Source: SCQP01 sp050747745 (GTDB lineage: Bacteria > Acidobacteriota > Terriglobia > Terriglobales > SCQP01). From it: a stretch of 64,000 nucleotides of DNA. The notes beneath the pieces are model-generated. The model did not search any database. It had not been told where the DNA came from and worked only from the letters and a program-made list of their open reading frames with translations. Below are positions 23,579 through 31,361 of this stretch, piece by piece. Both the position numbers and the translations under genes were made by a program. Every line of letters begins with the position of its first letter. Position 1 is the stretch's first letter. The stretch covers positions 4,685 to 68,684 of the forward strand of contig JBOGKM010000075.1 of NCBI GenBank assembly GCA_050747745.1. The letters are read 5' to 3'.

Positions 23579-25426
23579 TCAGTTCACCGGCAGCGGCTGC
23601 AGAAACTGACTCAGGTAATCGGGTGCGCCGTTGCGCTCCAGCCGCGGCGCCATCGGCCCGCCGTGATAGCCGACCAGGCAGGTTTCGTAATAGCTGTCGT
23701 TCACCACCAGCAACGCGATCGGCCCGCTCGACGTGGGACTGGCGGCGACTGCGTCATCCAACCGCGCGCGCGTATAGGTGCGCCCGTTCACGCCGATCAC
23801 CTTCATGCCTGCCACGATGCCCGCCTTGTAGGCCGCCGAGCCCACCACCGAATCCACCACTGAACCATCCGGCCCCAGCTCCAGTCCGAGCGAGTACTCC
23901 AGATCCCCGCCGCCCTGCGCGTCCTGGCCGTCGAGCACGTACTTCCAGCCGCTGTCCACCAATCCGCCCAGCGGCGGCGTGAGCGAGAGCGAATTCAGCC
24001 GCTCATGGAAAAAGCCCGCCCAGTCGTATGGCTGCACCGCATCGAGCGCGGCGCAGAGCTGATCGAACGTGTAGGTCTTGAGCTGCGGGCCGAGGTTGGG
24101 ACCGCCATAGAACGCGCGCAGAAAATCCTTGAACGATTTCGCGCCGTGGCTCTGATCGTGGATAATCGTCGCCACCTCCAGCCACAGCAAATCCCCCTCG
24201 TCGTAGTAGTCGGCGCTCCGCCGCCAGTTCAGCCACTGCGGATCGCCATTTTCAAACATGCCGGGCACGGAAACCGCCGTGTCCAGCAGCGGCTTCCAGG
24301 TTCGGCCAGGACGCCCGGGACCGAGCTCGGCGGCGATATTGGCGTAAAACTGGCGGAAATCCTGCGGCGTCCACAGTCCCGCCCGCACCGGCAGCACGTG
24401 GCCGAGAAAGTCGGTCAGCCCCTCGTATACCCACAGCAGATTCGTTTCCATCGGCGCTTCGTACGGCGGCGAGGCCAAGTCCGCCGGCCGCCGGAATTTG
24501 CCGTTCCAGGAATGCACGTACTCGTGCGATAGCAGAAAGCCGGTTTCCTCGATGCCATTGGGCTGCAGCATGATGCGCTCCGGCAGCCGGCTGTCGTCGC
24601 TTTCGTGATGTTCCAGTCCAAAATGCGCCACGTGATCGCTCAGCGTCAACAGGAAGTGGTAGTCGCGATAATGGCGGCTGCCAAACAGGATTCCCGCCTG
24701 CTGCACCAGGTTCTTCATGCCCTGAATGAGCGCCGGCGGCACCGCCAGCGCCGCCGGGCTGTCGGCGACAATATCCCATTCGTGATAAATCTTCTCGCCC
24801 GGCGGCGTGATGTTGATTTTGCGCATGTACTCGCCCGCGATGACCGGCGAATCAATCAGCAGCGTCAGCGACGCGGGCTTGAAGCGGATCTCGCTTCCGC
24901 GCTGCGACGCCACCGGCAGCGCCGTGCCGAAATTCCACTGCGGCGGAATCTCCAGATTCGCATCCACCATGACTTCATGCGCGTCCACTCCGGCGGGATA
25001 GAGCAGGTTCTGATTCCAGTTCACATCCACCAGCTTGGCCGTGGCCGATCCGCCCGAGCTGAACTCGCCCGCCGACGCCTCGATGTAGTTGAAATTTACG
25101 TCCAACTGATGCACCCCCGGCGGCACGACCACATGAAACGTGAACACGTCCAGCAGATCGCGCTTCCACGGAATTGCCTTCCCGTTGCCTTGAATCTTCA
25201 ACCCGGTCACGTTGCCGATGGGTCCGTCGGGCTCGTGCTCGCCGGGGATCCACTTCGGGTACAGCAGCGTGAACGGCCCCGGCTTTACCGGAATCGCTTC
25301 GTGCGTGTACAGCACCTTCAGCGGCGCCTGCGACGCATCCACGGTCAGCGCGATGGGCGCCTGCGCCGCTGCCGGCGCCACGCACGCAGCCAGCAGCAGC
25401 GCAAACGTCCGGCTCTGCTTGATCAT
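23579..25426 (-). CDS. M61-family metallopeptidase with C-terminal PDZ domain, secreted
   Basis: A 615-residue protein. ATG 25426 was chosen because GGAGGAG lies eight bases upstream and a signal peptide follows (residues 1-22, ending AAAQA). The M61 glycyl-aminopeptidase-like part runs to about residue 500. It has a FGLEHHESDD segment, the zinc motif HEYVH at 301-305 and the downstream Glu in LLWVYEGLTDFLGH. A PDZ-like domain closes the protein (about 510-605: SLGLELGPDGSVVDSVVGSAAYKAGIVAGMKVIGVNG). It probably trims peptides outside the cytosol. An SDR gene follows one base after its end. The frame is open upstream to 25807, but nothing there resembles the family. Confidence 0.92.
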   Translation of the reverse strand: MIKQSRTFALLLAACVAPAAAQAPIALTVDASQAPLKVLYTHEAIPVKPGPFTLLYPKWIPGEHEPDGPIGNVTGLKIQGNGKAIPWKRDLLDVFTFHVVVPPGVHQLDVNFNYIEASAGEFSSGGSATAKLVDVNWNQNLLYPAGVDAHEVMVDANLEIPPQWNFGTALPVASQRGSEIRFKPASLTLLIDSPVIAGEYMRKINITPPGEKIYHEWDIVADSPAALAVPPALIQGMKNLVQQAGILFGSRHYRDYHFLLTLSDHVAHFGLEHHESDDSRLPERIMLQPNGIEETGFLLSHEYVHSWNGKFRRPADLASPPYEAPMETNLLWVYEGLTDFLGHVLPVRAGLWTPQDFRQFYANIAAELGPGRPGRTWKPLLDTAVSVPGMFENGDPQWLNWRRSADYYDEGDLLWLEVATIIHDQSHGAKSFKDFLRAFYGGPNLGPQLKTYTFDQLCAALDAVQPYDWAGFFHERLNSLSLTPPLGGLVDSGWKYVLDGQDAQGGGDLEYSLGLELGPDGSVVDSVVGSAAYKAGIVAGMKVIGVNGRTYTRARLDDAVAASPTSSGPIALLVVNDSYYETCLVGYHGGPMAPRLERNGAPDYLSQFLQPLPVN

Positions 25427-25805
25427 TTGGAGATTCTCCTCCACGACATGATCGCATGGTGCCTTTAACTTCCGCCATCTTCCTCCCATCCTCCTGGCTG
25501 TGCCTGTTCCCCGCCATTGCAGTTGCCGCCGCTTGCTGCCCAAACCGGAAGCCCTGCACCTGCTCCGCAATCTGCTCATCATCGTCGTGGCGCTGGTGAT
25601 CGAGCTGGTGCTGGTGCGCGGCGTGGGCGGGAGCGCGCCGCACCTCACCTGTTCGTCGGCGCGTTCGTCGTGGTCCGGGTCACCGGCTTTTTCATCGCGC
25701 ACCTGCAGATGGCGCTCGCTCACCCGGATATCGAACCTCAAAATTGGACCGAACGGCGCCAACCCGCCGAAACCCTCGGCCGCCTGCTGCGCGGTACGGC
25801 CGTGC
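25427..25805. other. Non-coding or decayed stretch, nothing recognised
   Basis: Between the M61 gene and the transposase fragment no intact gene is supported. The plus strand has short hydrophobic runs in two different frames (LLIIVVALVIELVLV near 25565-25610, FVGAFVVVRVTGFFIAHL near 25653-25710), which could be the wreck of a membrane protein. I could not identify it. Confidence 0.4.
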
Positions 25806-25968
25806 AACGCCGCCGACTTCGAGCAAGCCTGTCAGCAACTCGGCCTTCCCCTGTTTGTCTTCCCTCCCCGCTCTCAACCGCGACCTCCGCCGCTGGGAGC
25901 TAACCGATAACACCGTCCGCCCTCATCAGGCGCTCGGCTACCGCACCCCGTTGGAGTTTCTGACCTGA
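25806..25968 (+). pseudogene. Transposase (integrase-core) 3' fragment
   Basis: Two pieces of a DDE integrase core lie in different frames. One reads FEQACQQLGLPLFVFPPRS, the strand-helix region before the catalytic Glu. The other reads LTDNTVRPHQALGYRTPLEFLT plus stop, the hallmark C-terminal RPHQALGYxTP motif of IS3/IS481-type transposases. The roughly 60 residues that should lie between them, including the Glu, are missing. No terminal repeats were found. It marks a former insertion beside the regulator gene at 26092. Confidence 0.75.
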
Positions 25969-26091
25969 CCCCAACGGTGCGCCTCAGCGCAAGGCCCCGA
26001 GGTGTAAAGCATCTACGGGACGAGTACAATCTCTGGCGTTCCGCAGCAACTTTGGATACAATAGTCAAAACTAGGCCATGCGGAGGTGGTC

Positions 26092-26796
26092 ATGTGTGCT
26101 GCCGCGCTGGAATCGGTCTTATTAGAAGCCCCGCAATACCTGTTTGGCGAGTTTCAACTATGCCCGCGCCGGCGCAGTCTGTGGCGAGGTAACCGTCCGG
26201 TCGGTCTGACCCCGCGCGCCACCGATTTGCTGTTGGCGCTCGTGCGCGCGCCCGGCCGGGTGCTGGAGCGTTCCGAGCTCCTGCACGCGGTCTGGGGCGC
26301 CACCCACGTGGACGATTGCAACCTCACCGTGCACCTGTGCGCGGTACGACGGGCGCTGGGCGATTGCCAGCACTTCATCGCCACCGTGCCCGGCCGTGGC
26401 TATCAGTTCACCGCACCGGTGCGCATCGAGATCGCCGCACCCATTCCAGCGGCGCCGCAATGGCTGGCGCTGCCGCCGTTTCAATGTCTGGGCCGGCCCT
26501 GCCAACACCCGGAACTGGCGCAGGCTTTGGGACCAGCAATCCTCGTCGCCCTCTCCGATCTGCCTCAACTCTTTCTCCGCCCCGCAGGCGAGGCCGCGCA
26601 GCCCGGCCGCGATTGGCAGCTCCAGGGTTGCTGCCAGGAACTGGACGGCCAGGTGCGCATCACCGTTTCTCTGGTACGTCCCGACGGCAGCGTCGCCTGG
26701 GCGGATTGGCGCCAATTCCCCGCCACCGGCGATTTCCGCCTGCACGACCACACCACTTCCTGGCTGCGCCACGAAATCGGCCAGAGACTACACTAA
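26092..26796 (+). CDS. Winged-helix (OmpR/CadC-type) DNA-binding protein
   Basis: A 234-residue protein from ATG 26092, which has GGAGG five bases upstream. Residues about 12-105 form an OmpR/PhoB-type winged helix (FGEFQLCPRRRSLWRGNRPVGLTPRATDLLLAL, LHAVWGATHVDDCNLTVHLCAVRRALGD, IATVPGRGYQFT). There is no receiver domain and no membrane span. The rest (about 115-234) is a beta-rich domain of unknown type with RPDGSVAWADWRQF. In acidobacteria, such CadC-like heads are often fused to TPR or propeller tails; this one is short. It is bordered by a transposase scrap and a dead kinase, so its regulon may be lost. Confidence 0.8.
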   Translation: MCAAALESVLLEAPQYLFGEFQLCPRRRSLWRGNRPVGLTPRATDLLLALVRAPGRVLERSELLHAVWGATHVDDCNLTVHLCAVRRALGDCQHFIATVPGRGYQFTAPVRIEIAAPIPAAPQWLALPPFQCLGRPCQHPELAQALGPAILVALSDLPQLFLRPAGEAAQPGRDWQLQGCCQELDGQVRITVSLVRPDGSVAWADWRQFPATGDFRLHDHTTSWLRHEIGQRLH

Positions 26797-26799
26797 AGC

Positions 26800-27207
26800 G
26801 AGTTACGCCCAGTCGGGCCGCATCCGGTGGCCGCAGCGTGGCGACCAGCGTCCGCGCCGCAGTTTTCAGACTGACCAGATAAACCTGCGCCACCGGATAC
26901 GCGAAACGCCACACGTAGACGTCGCTGTCGTTTGCGGCAAACCGCAGCGGACGGTCCGCGGCCGTTAGCGCCGGTTCGGGAACGACCCGACCGCTCCCGC
27001 AGCGATTCGCCTTCGAGCAGCTCAAACACCATGTGCGGCACACCGTTCGCGGTCTGGCCGGTGTCATAGACGCTCAGTAAATTGGGATGGTTCAGCGCAG
27101 CCACCGCGCGAGCTTCCTGCCCCATCCGCCGCAGCGCCTGCGTATCCGACGCCCAGCGAGGCCACGATTTTATAAGGCCCGAGTTGCTCCCCTGCGGCCA
27201 GTGCCAT
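26800..27207 (-). pseudogene. Collapsed Ser/Thr kinase-propeller pseudogene
   Basis: On the minus strand, starting at ATG 27207, the sequence reads MALAAGEQLGPYKIVASLGVGY, the start of a protein kinase N-lobe. It then shifts frame to EARAVAALNHPNLLSVYDTG and VFELLEGESLRER. A further frame change leads to a C-terminal propeller scrap, RPLRFAANDSDVYVW and LVSLKTAARTLVATLRPPD. The catalytic loop and most of the protein are deleted, so about 800 codons have shrunk to about 135. It resembles the intact kinases at 48594, 52416 and 60441 in layout. Confidence 0.75.
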
Positions 27208-27248
27208 TGGCCCTCATCCTGCTAGGTGGGACCGCGGTTTCCCAACAG

Positions 27249-28598
27249 CTAATCTCTGTTACTCCCGCGTGCGTTGTGGGCGGCGATCAGCAGCGGCTCA
27301 TACAGCGGCGCCAGCGCCGGGCTATATGCCAGATCCAGTTGCTCGATCTCCTCCAGCGTCATTCGGGCACTGAGGGCGGCGGCCGCGGTGTCCAGCCGCC
27401 CGGCCACCGTGCCCGGCGCGCCGCGGAAATGGGCGCCGAGCAGCCGTCCGGTCGAGGGCTGGTAAACGATGCGCACCGTCACCGGCTGCGCATCCAAATA
27501 CACGGCGCGCGATGCCCCTTCGACCTGCTCGCACGCAGCCTCGAAGCCGGCCGCGCGCGCCTGCTCCAGCGTCAGCCCGGTGCGGCCATACTCGCGCCCC
27601 GCCAGCGGCACGGTCAGCGTGGCCAGCACGCCGCCAAAGCGCGCCGCGGGTGCGTTCACCGCGTTAGCGCCGGCGATGCGCCCCTGCTTGTTTGCCGCCG
27701 CACCCAGCGGAACCCACACCGCCGCGCCAGTCACGCGATGCCGCGTTTCGGCGCAGTCGCCCGCAGCGTAAATGCCCGGTTGGCTCGTCTGCTGCCGCTC
27801 GTCCACTGCCACCGCGCTGCTGCGGCCCAGCGCCAGGCCAGCCTCAGCGGCGAGCCTTGCTTCCGGGCGCAGCCCGCCGCAATTCACCACCGCATCGCAA
27901 GCAATCGTGCCCGAGGCGGTTTCCAGCCCCAGTACCCGCCCGCCCCGCGTCCCTCCCAGCCCCAGCACGCGCGTCGAAAGTTGCAACTCGATCCCAGCCG
28001 CTTGCAGCCGTTCCGGCAGCTCTGACACCAGCTCGGCATCGAAGCCGCGCAGCAGTTCCGCATGCGCGTGTACCAGCGCCACTTGCAGTCCCCGCTGCGC
28101 CAGCGCCTCGGCAGTTTCCAGCCCGATATAGCCGCCGCCCACCACGGCCACGCGCCGGATCTCGCCCGTCTGCAGCGCCCCTTCCAACTCGGCCACCTGA
28201 TCCCAAGTATTGGCTGCGAAAAAATTGCGCAACCCTCCACCCGGCTCCCAGCGCGAACGTGCCCCCATGGCCAGCACCAGCCGGTCGTAGCCGAGCCAGC
28301 GTTCGCCCTCCGAGCCGCGCACACGCACGCGTCGTCGCGCCGGTTCAATCTCCAGCGCCTCCTCGCCCAGCCGCAAATCCAGCTGCCGGCGCTCGCGAAA
28401 CCATTCCGCCGGATGCACCCGCAACGCCTCCAGTCGCCGCACCCGCCCTGCCAGAAAATACGGCAGCCCGCACGCGCTGTACCCCGCCTGCGAGCCGCGT
28501 TCCAGCACGGCAACGACGGCGTGCGGCGCCAGCTTCCGCGCCCGGCTGGCGGCGCTCAGTCCTGCCGCCACACCGCCAATGACCAGGATGTTCTCCAC
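27249..28598 (-). CDS. CoA-disulfide reductase-like FAD-dependent oxidoreductase
   Basis: A 449-residue flavoprotein from a GTG start. An N-terminal FAD motif (ILVIGGVAAGLSAASRARK) is followed by the single redox-active Cys in YSACGLPYF (about residue 42), typical of CoA-disulfide reductase / NADH oxidase enzymes. The NAD(P)H motif is RRVAVVGGGYIGLETAEAL, then a second FAD motif GIYAAGDCAE and a C-terminal dimerisation domain. It may reduce CoA disulfide or a related low-molecular-weight disulfide or persulfide. A functional link with the MBL-rhodanese gene 13 kb away is possible but unproven. It is divergent from recX. Confidence 0.9.
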   Translation of the reverse strand: MENILVIGGVAAGLSAASRARKLAPHAVVAVLERGSQAGYSACGLPYFLAGRVRRLEALRVHPAEWFRERRQLDLRLGEEALEIEPARRRVRVRGSEGERWLGYDRLVLAMGARSRWEPGGGLRNFFAANTWDQVAELEGALQTGEIRRVAVVGGGYIGLETAEALAQRGLQVALVHAHAELLRGFDAELVSELPERLQAAGIELQLSTRVLGLGGTRGGRVLGLETASGTIACDAVVNCGGLRPEARLAAEAGLALGRSSAVAVDERQQTSQPGIYAAGDCAETRHRVTGAAVWVPLGAAANKQGRIAGANAVNAPAARFGGVLATLTVPLAGREYGRTGLTLEQARAAGFEAACEQVEGASRAVYLDAQPVTVRIVYQPSTGRLLGAHFRGAPGTVAGRLDTAAAALSARMTLEEIEQLDLAYSPALAPLYEPLLIAAHNARGSNRD

Positions 28599-28623
28599 TC
28601 CGGCCGATTGTACACTGGGGGGA

Positions 28624-29148
28624 ATGAAAGCTCGCCCGCCGCAAAAACTCGATGGAGACGATCTTTACCGCAAAGCAGTGAGTTTGCTCGCCCGGAGCGG
28701 CCGCAGCGAAGCCGAGCTGCGCCGCGCCCTCGCCCGCCGCGCCACTGCCCCTGCCGAGCTCGACGCCGCCCTGGCGCGCCTGCGCGACCACGGCTACCTC
28801 GATGACGCCCGCCTTGCCGCCAGCTTTACCCTCTTCCAGAAAGATGTCGCCCGCCACGGCCGCCTGCGCACCCTGCGCGACCTTCGCGCCCGCGGCGTCA
28901 GCACCGCCATCGCCGAAGCCGCGGTGCGCCACACCTACGCCGGCAGCAGTGAAGACGCGCTGCTGCGCGCCCACCTGCACGCCAAACGACTGCGCCCGCC
29001 CCAGGATCTGCGCCAGGCTGCCAGCCTGTGCCGCAAGCTGCTGCGCGCCGGCTTCAGCTCCGCCGCCTGCCAGCGCGCTCTGCGTGCCTGGAAGCTGGAT
29101 CCCGACTGGATCGACGCCCTCGCCGCACCCGAGGAGGAAAGCCAATGA
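28624..29148 (+). CDS. recX: Regulatory protein RecX
   Basis: A 174-residue helical protein. ATG 28624 was chosen because a GGGGG run lies just before it and the RecX body starts soon after. Three-helix repeats are visible (AVSLLARSGRSEAELRRALARR; LARLRDHGYLDDARLAASF; LRDLRARGVSTAIAEAAV; LCRKLLRAGFSSAACQRAL). RecX caps RecA filaments and limits recombination. recA is not in this window. The stop overlaps the next gene as ATGA. Confidence 0.9.
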   Translation: MKARPPQKLDGDDLYRKAVSLLARSGRSEAELRRALARRATAPAELDAALARLRDHGYLDDARLAASFTLFQKDVARHGRLRTLRDLRARGVSTAIAEAAVRHTYAGSSEDALLRAHLHAKRLRPPQDLRQAASLCRKLLRAGFSSAACQRALRAWKLDPDWIDALAAPEEESQ

Positions 29149-29417
29149 ACGACGACGATTCTCCCGACGCCTTGGAACTCACCTTCGTGCCCCCCGCCCA
29201 GCGCGAGGCGGTGCGCACCTTCGACGAAGAAGCCGAAGCCGAGCTTGCCGCCGGCTTCCTTCGCGCCCAGGGCATCGCAGCCGAAGTCGGCTCCATGATG
29301 ATCCCCGGCTTGCAATCCGGCATGGCGCTCTGGGTTTATAGGGATGCCGCCGACGAGGCCCGCCGCCTGCTCGACGCCGCCGACGCCAAAGCGCGCGGTC
29401 CCCGTCCGGTGGAGTAA
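29145..29417 (+). CDS. DUF2007-like small protein
   Basis: A 90-residue protein whose ATG overlaps the recX stop, with GAGGAGG upstream. The core FDEEAEAELAAGFLRAQGIAAEVGS and the ALWVYRDAADEARRLLDA end match the DUF2007 pattern ('putative signal transducing protein'), a small alpha/beta ferredoxin-like domain of unknown role. It is acidic and has no membrane span. Coupling to recX suggests shared expression but gives no clear function. Confidence 0.75.
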   Translation: MNDDDSPDALELTFVPPAQREAVRTFDEEAEAELAAGFLRAQGIAAEVGSMMIPGLQSGMALWVYRDAADEARRLLDAADAKARGPRPVE

Positions 29418-29426
29418 ACCCTGGGG

Positions 29427-30539
29427 CTAGGAGCGGACCGCCGCGTCTTGGGGGCGGGAAAGAGACGTCAGAATATCGTTTTCCCAGACCAACTGCAGCG
29501 GTTTCCGGCCGGCGGCGAGTTTTTTCTGCAGCGCGTAACCGGCCAGCAGCGGCAGCGAAACCGAGGGCTCGACGAAGCACATGGCCGTAGTCGCCTGCGG
29601 CCGGACCTTCCCCCAGCTCATGGCTTCTTGCAGCGTGCTGCCCGACAGCCCGCCCCAGTGCGGCACATCCGCGGTGAGCTGCAGCGCGTAGCTATGCCCT
29701 TTTTCCTCGCCAAAAATGTAGGCCATGACCACCGAATCGTTGATGTAGTTTTTCGGCACGCCGCCGGCAATGTAAATCGCCGCCGTTTTTTTCGACTGCA
29801 CCACGATCTGCGTCAGCTCGTAATTGTCGCGGATCGAGTCAATCGCCAGATGCGGGCGCCTCGCCTGCACCGCGCGATGGTAGTGATGGGTCAGCCCGAT
29901 CCCAATCGAACTGTCGTTGATCGCCGGCGCGAACATCGGCACCCCGCGCTTCCACGCGCTGTACACGATCGAGTTCTCGTCTTCCAGCTTGCTGGCCACG
30001 TATTCCAGATACGCCCGCGTCGAATAATTGCCCGGCTCGAGTTCGTCGGCCAGCAGGCCCAGCCAGGCGTCGGTCTCCAGGAACTTCTCCTCGTCCACGT
30101 AGGTGTCATAGATGCGGTCAATCATCAGATCGTGCAGTTCGGGATCGTTGGCGTTGGGGTCGCCCACGTAATGTCCGAACCCACGCGCCTGATAGATGTC
30201 CTGGTACAGGATCGCCCCGGTGGAGACAATCACGTCGATGAACCCGCCCGCCACCAGGTCGCGCAGCACCTTGCGCAGGCCCGCAGCAATGAGCGGGCCC
30301 GCCAGACCGAGCATCACCGTTGGCCGGTCCGGATCGGCATAGAGATTGTCCAGCACCTCGCCGCAGCGGCCCAGATTGCGTGCCTGGATCGAGGCGCCCC
30401 GCATCGCGCCGACCAAGTCGGCCACGCTCGAAATCTGGTCATAGTCCACCGGCTGGATACGCGTGTGCAGATACTCGGCCTTGGCGCGGCGGTCAATCTC
30501 GCCACAGCCGGGAACGTTCAGTTTTGGGATCTCAGCCAC
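29427..30539 (-). CDS. Deoxyhypusine synthase-like protein
   Basis: A 370-residue protein of the deoxyhypusine synthase fold, from a GTG start. Matching parts include MRGASIQARNLGRCGEVLDNLYAD, the NAD-binding VSTGAILYQDIYQARG, APAINDSSIGIGL, IAGGVPKNYIND and the active-site region EAMSWGKVRPQAT, with the lysine that forms the aminobutyl intermediate. Bacteria lack the eIF5A substrate. Characterised bacterial members use the same chemistry on polyamines, for example as homospermidine synthase, so a polyamine role is likely but inferred. It is flanked by an unknown gene on the same strand 29 bases upstream. Confidence 0.88.
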   Translation of the reverse strand: MAEIPKLNVPGCGEIDRRAKAEYLHTRIQPVDYDQISSVADLVGAMRGASIQARNLGRCGEVLDNLYADPDRPTVMLGLAGPLIAAGLRKVLRDLVAGGFIDVIVSTGAILYQDIYQARGFGHYVGDPNANDPELHDLMIDRIYDTYVDEEKFLETDAWLGLLADELEPGNYSTRAYLEYVASKLEDENSIVYSAWKRGVPMFAPAINDSSIGIGLTHHYHRAVQARRPHLAIDSIRDNYELTQIVVQSKKTAAIYIAGGVPKNYINDSVVMAYIFGEEKGHSYALQLTADVPHWGGLSGSTLQEAMSWGKVRPQATTAMCFVEPSVSLPLLAGYALQKKLAAGRKPLQLVWENDILTSLSRPQDAAVRS

Positions 30540-30568
30540 GTTGAAAACCTCGCAGGCACTTAGGATGC

Positions 30569-31324
30569 TTACCGCCCGCCCGCCGCCGGACGCCGCTTGC
30601 GCGGCCGCTGCCGCACAATTTGCAGGCTGTAGCCGCGGTTGGCCGGATACAGATGCTCCACCGAGCGCACCCGCTCATGCACCCGGGCCGCCTCCAGCGG
30701 CGCGAACCCCGGTTCCGGCTCGAACAAATCCTCGTAAAAAATGTCGGTGAACATCGACGCCATGTACAACCCCAACGCATCCGCCTCCGCCGAACGCCGG
30801 TAGTTGCGCCAAGCCTCCTCCGCCGCCTCCGGCTTCGCCTCCGCAAACGCCCTGCGCCACTCCCACGCTTCCGGTGTCAGCTCGCCCGCCTTGCCGCCCT
30901 CGTATTGCCGGCGCAGCAGCCCCTCGAAATCGTTGCCGTCGGGCGACTCCATCGCTGCCAGATAGGCAATCTTGTCAAAAAACTCCATCGCCAGGCCATA
31001 GGAATCGAGCTCGTAAAACTTCAGGCTGATCAGCAGCAGGTTGCCGCTGGGCTTGATGTCCAGATGATGGCACAGCTCCTTGCGGTTCTCGCCTTCCGCC
31101 GCCGGCGCCCGCCCCACCAGCACGCTGCGCCGCTGCTTGTACAGCCAAGGCACGAAATAGCACACCGCGCGGCCCAGTTGTGGAATCAGCACCCGCGGTA
31201 CCGCCTCTACCATGTGCTCCAGTCCGCGTGCCTCGGCGCCTCCTTCTTCCGCCACCACGGCATACATCAGTCCATTTTCGGCGGTGCGCACTGACCCGCT
31301 GCGCAGCATCTCTTCGACGGTCAT
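30569..31324 (-). CDS. Conserved-looking cytosolic protein, unrecognised
   Basis: A 251-residue reading from ATG 31324 (MTVEEMLRSGSVRTAENGL); a longer reading from 31363 would overlap the divergent Tricorn start. It shows no signal peptide, membrane span or known motif. It is rich in aromatic and acidic residues (YGLAMEFFDKIAYLAAMESPDGNDFEGLLRRQYEGG; MFTDIFYEDLFEPEPG) and ends in a basic tail. It is probably a folded all-alpha protein. It lies upstream of the deoxyhypusine-synthase-like gene on the same strand, so they may be co-expressed. I do not recognise the family. Confidence 0.65.
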   Translation of the reverse strand: MTVEEMLRSGSVRTAENGLMYAVVAEEGGAEARGLEHMVEAVPRVLIPQLGRAVCYFVPWLYKQRRSVLVGRAPAAEGENRKELCHHLDIKPSGNLLLISLKFYELDSYGLAMEFFDKIAYLAAMESPDGNDFEGLLRRQYEGGKAGELTPEAWEWRRAFAEAKPEAAEEAWRNYRRSAEADALGLYMASMFTDIFYEDLFEPEPGFAPLEAARVHERVRSVEHLYPANRGYSLQIVRQRPRKRRPAAGGR

Positions 31325-31361
31325 CCTTATTAGGATACCGAAGAGTGATACCATCGCGGGC

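Noticed and set aside
25427..25807. Upstream extension of the M61 peptidase frame
   Set aside because: The strong GGAGGAG site and signal peptide place the start at 25426; the upstream codons lack any family similarity.
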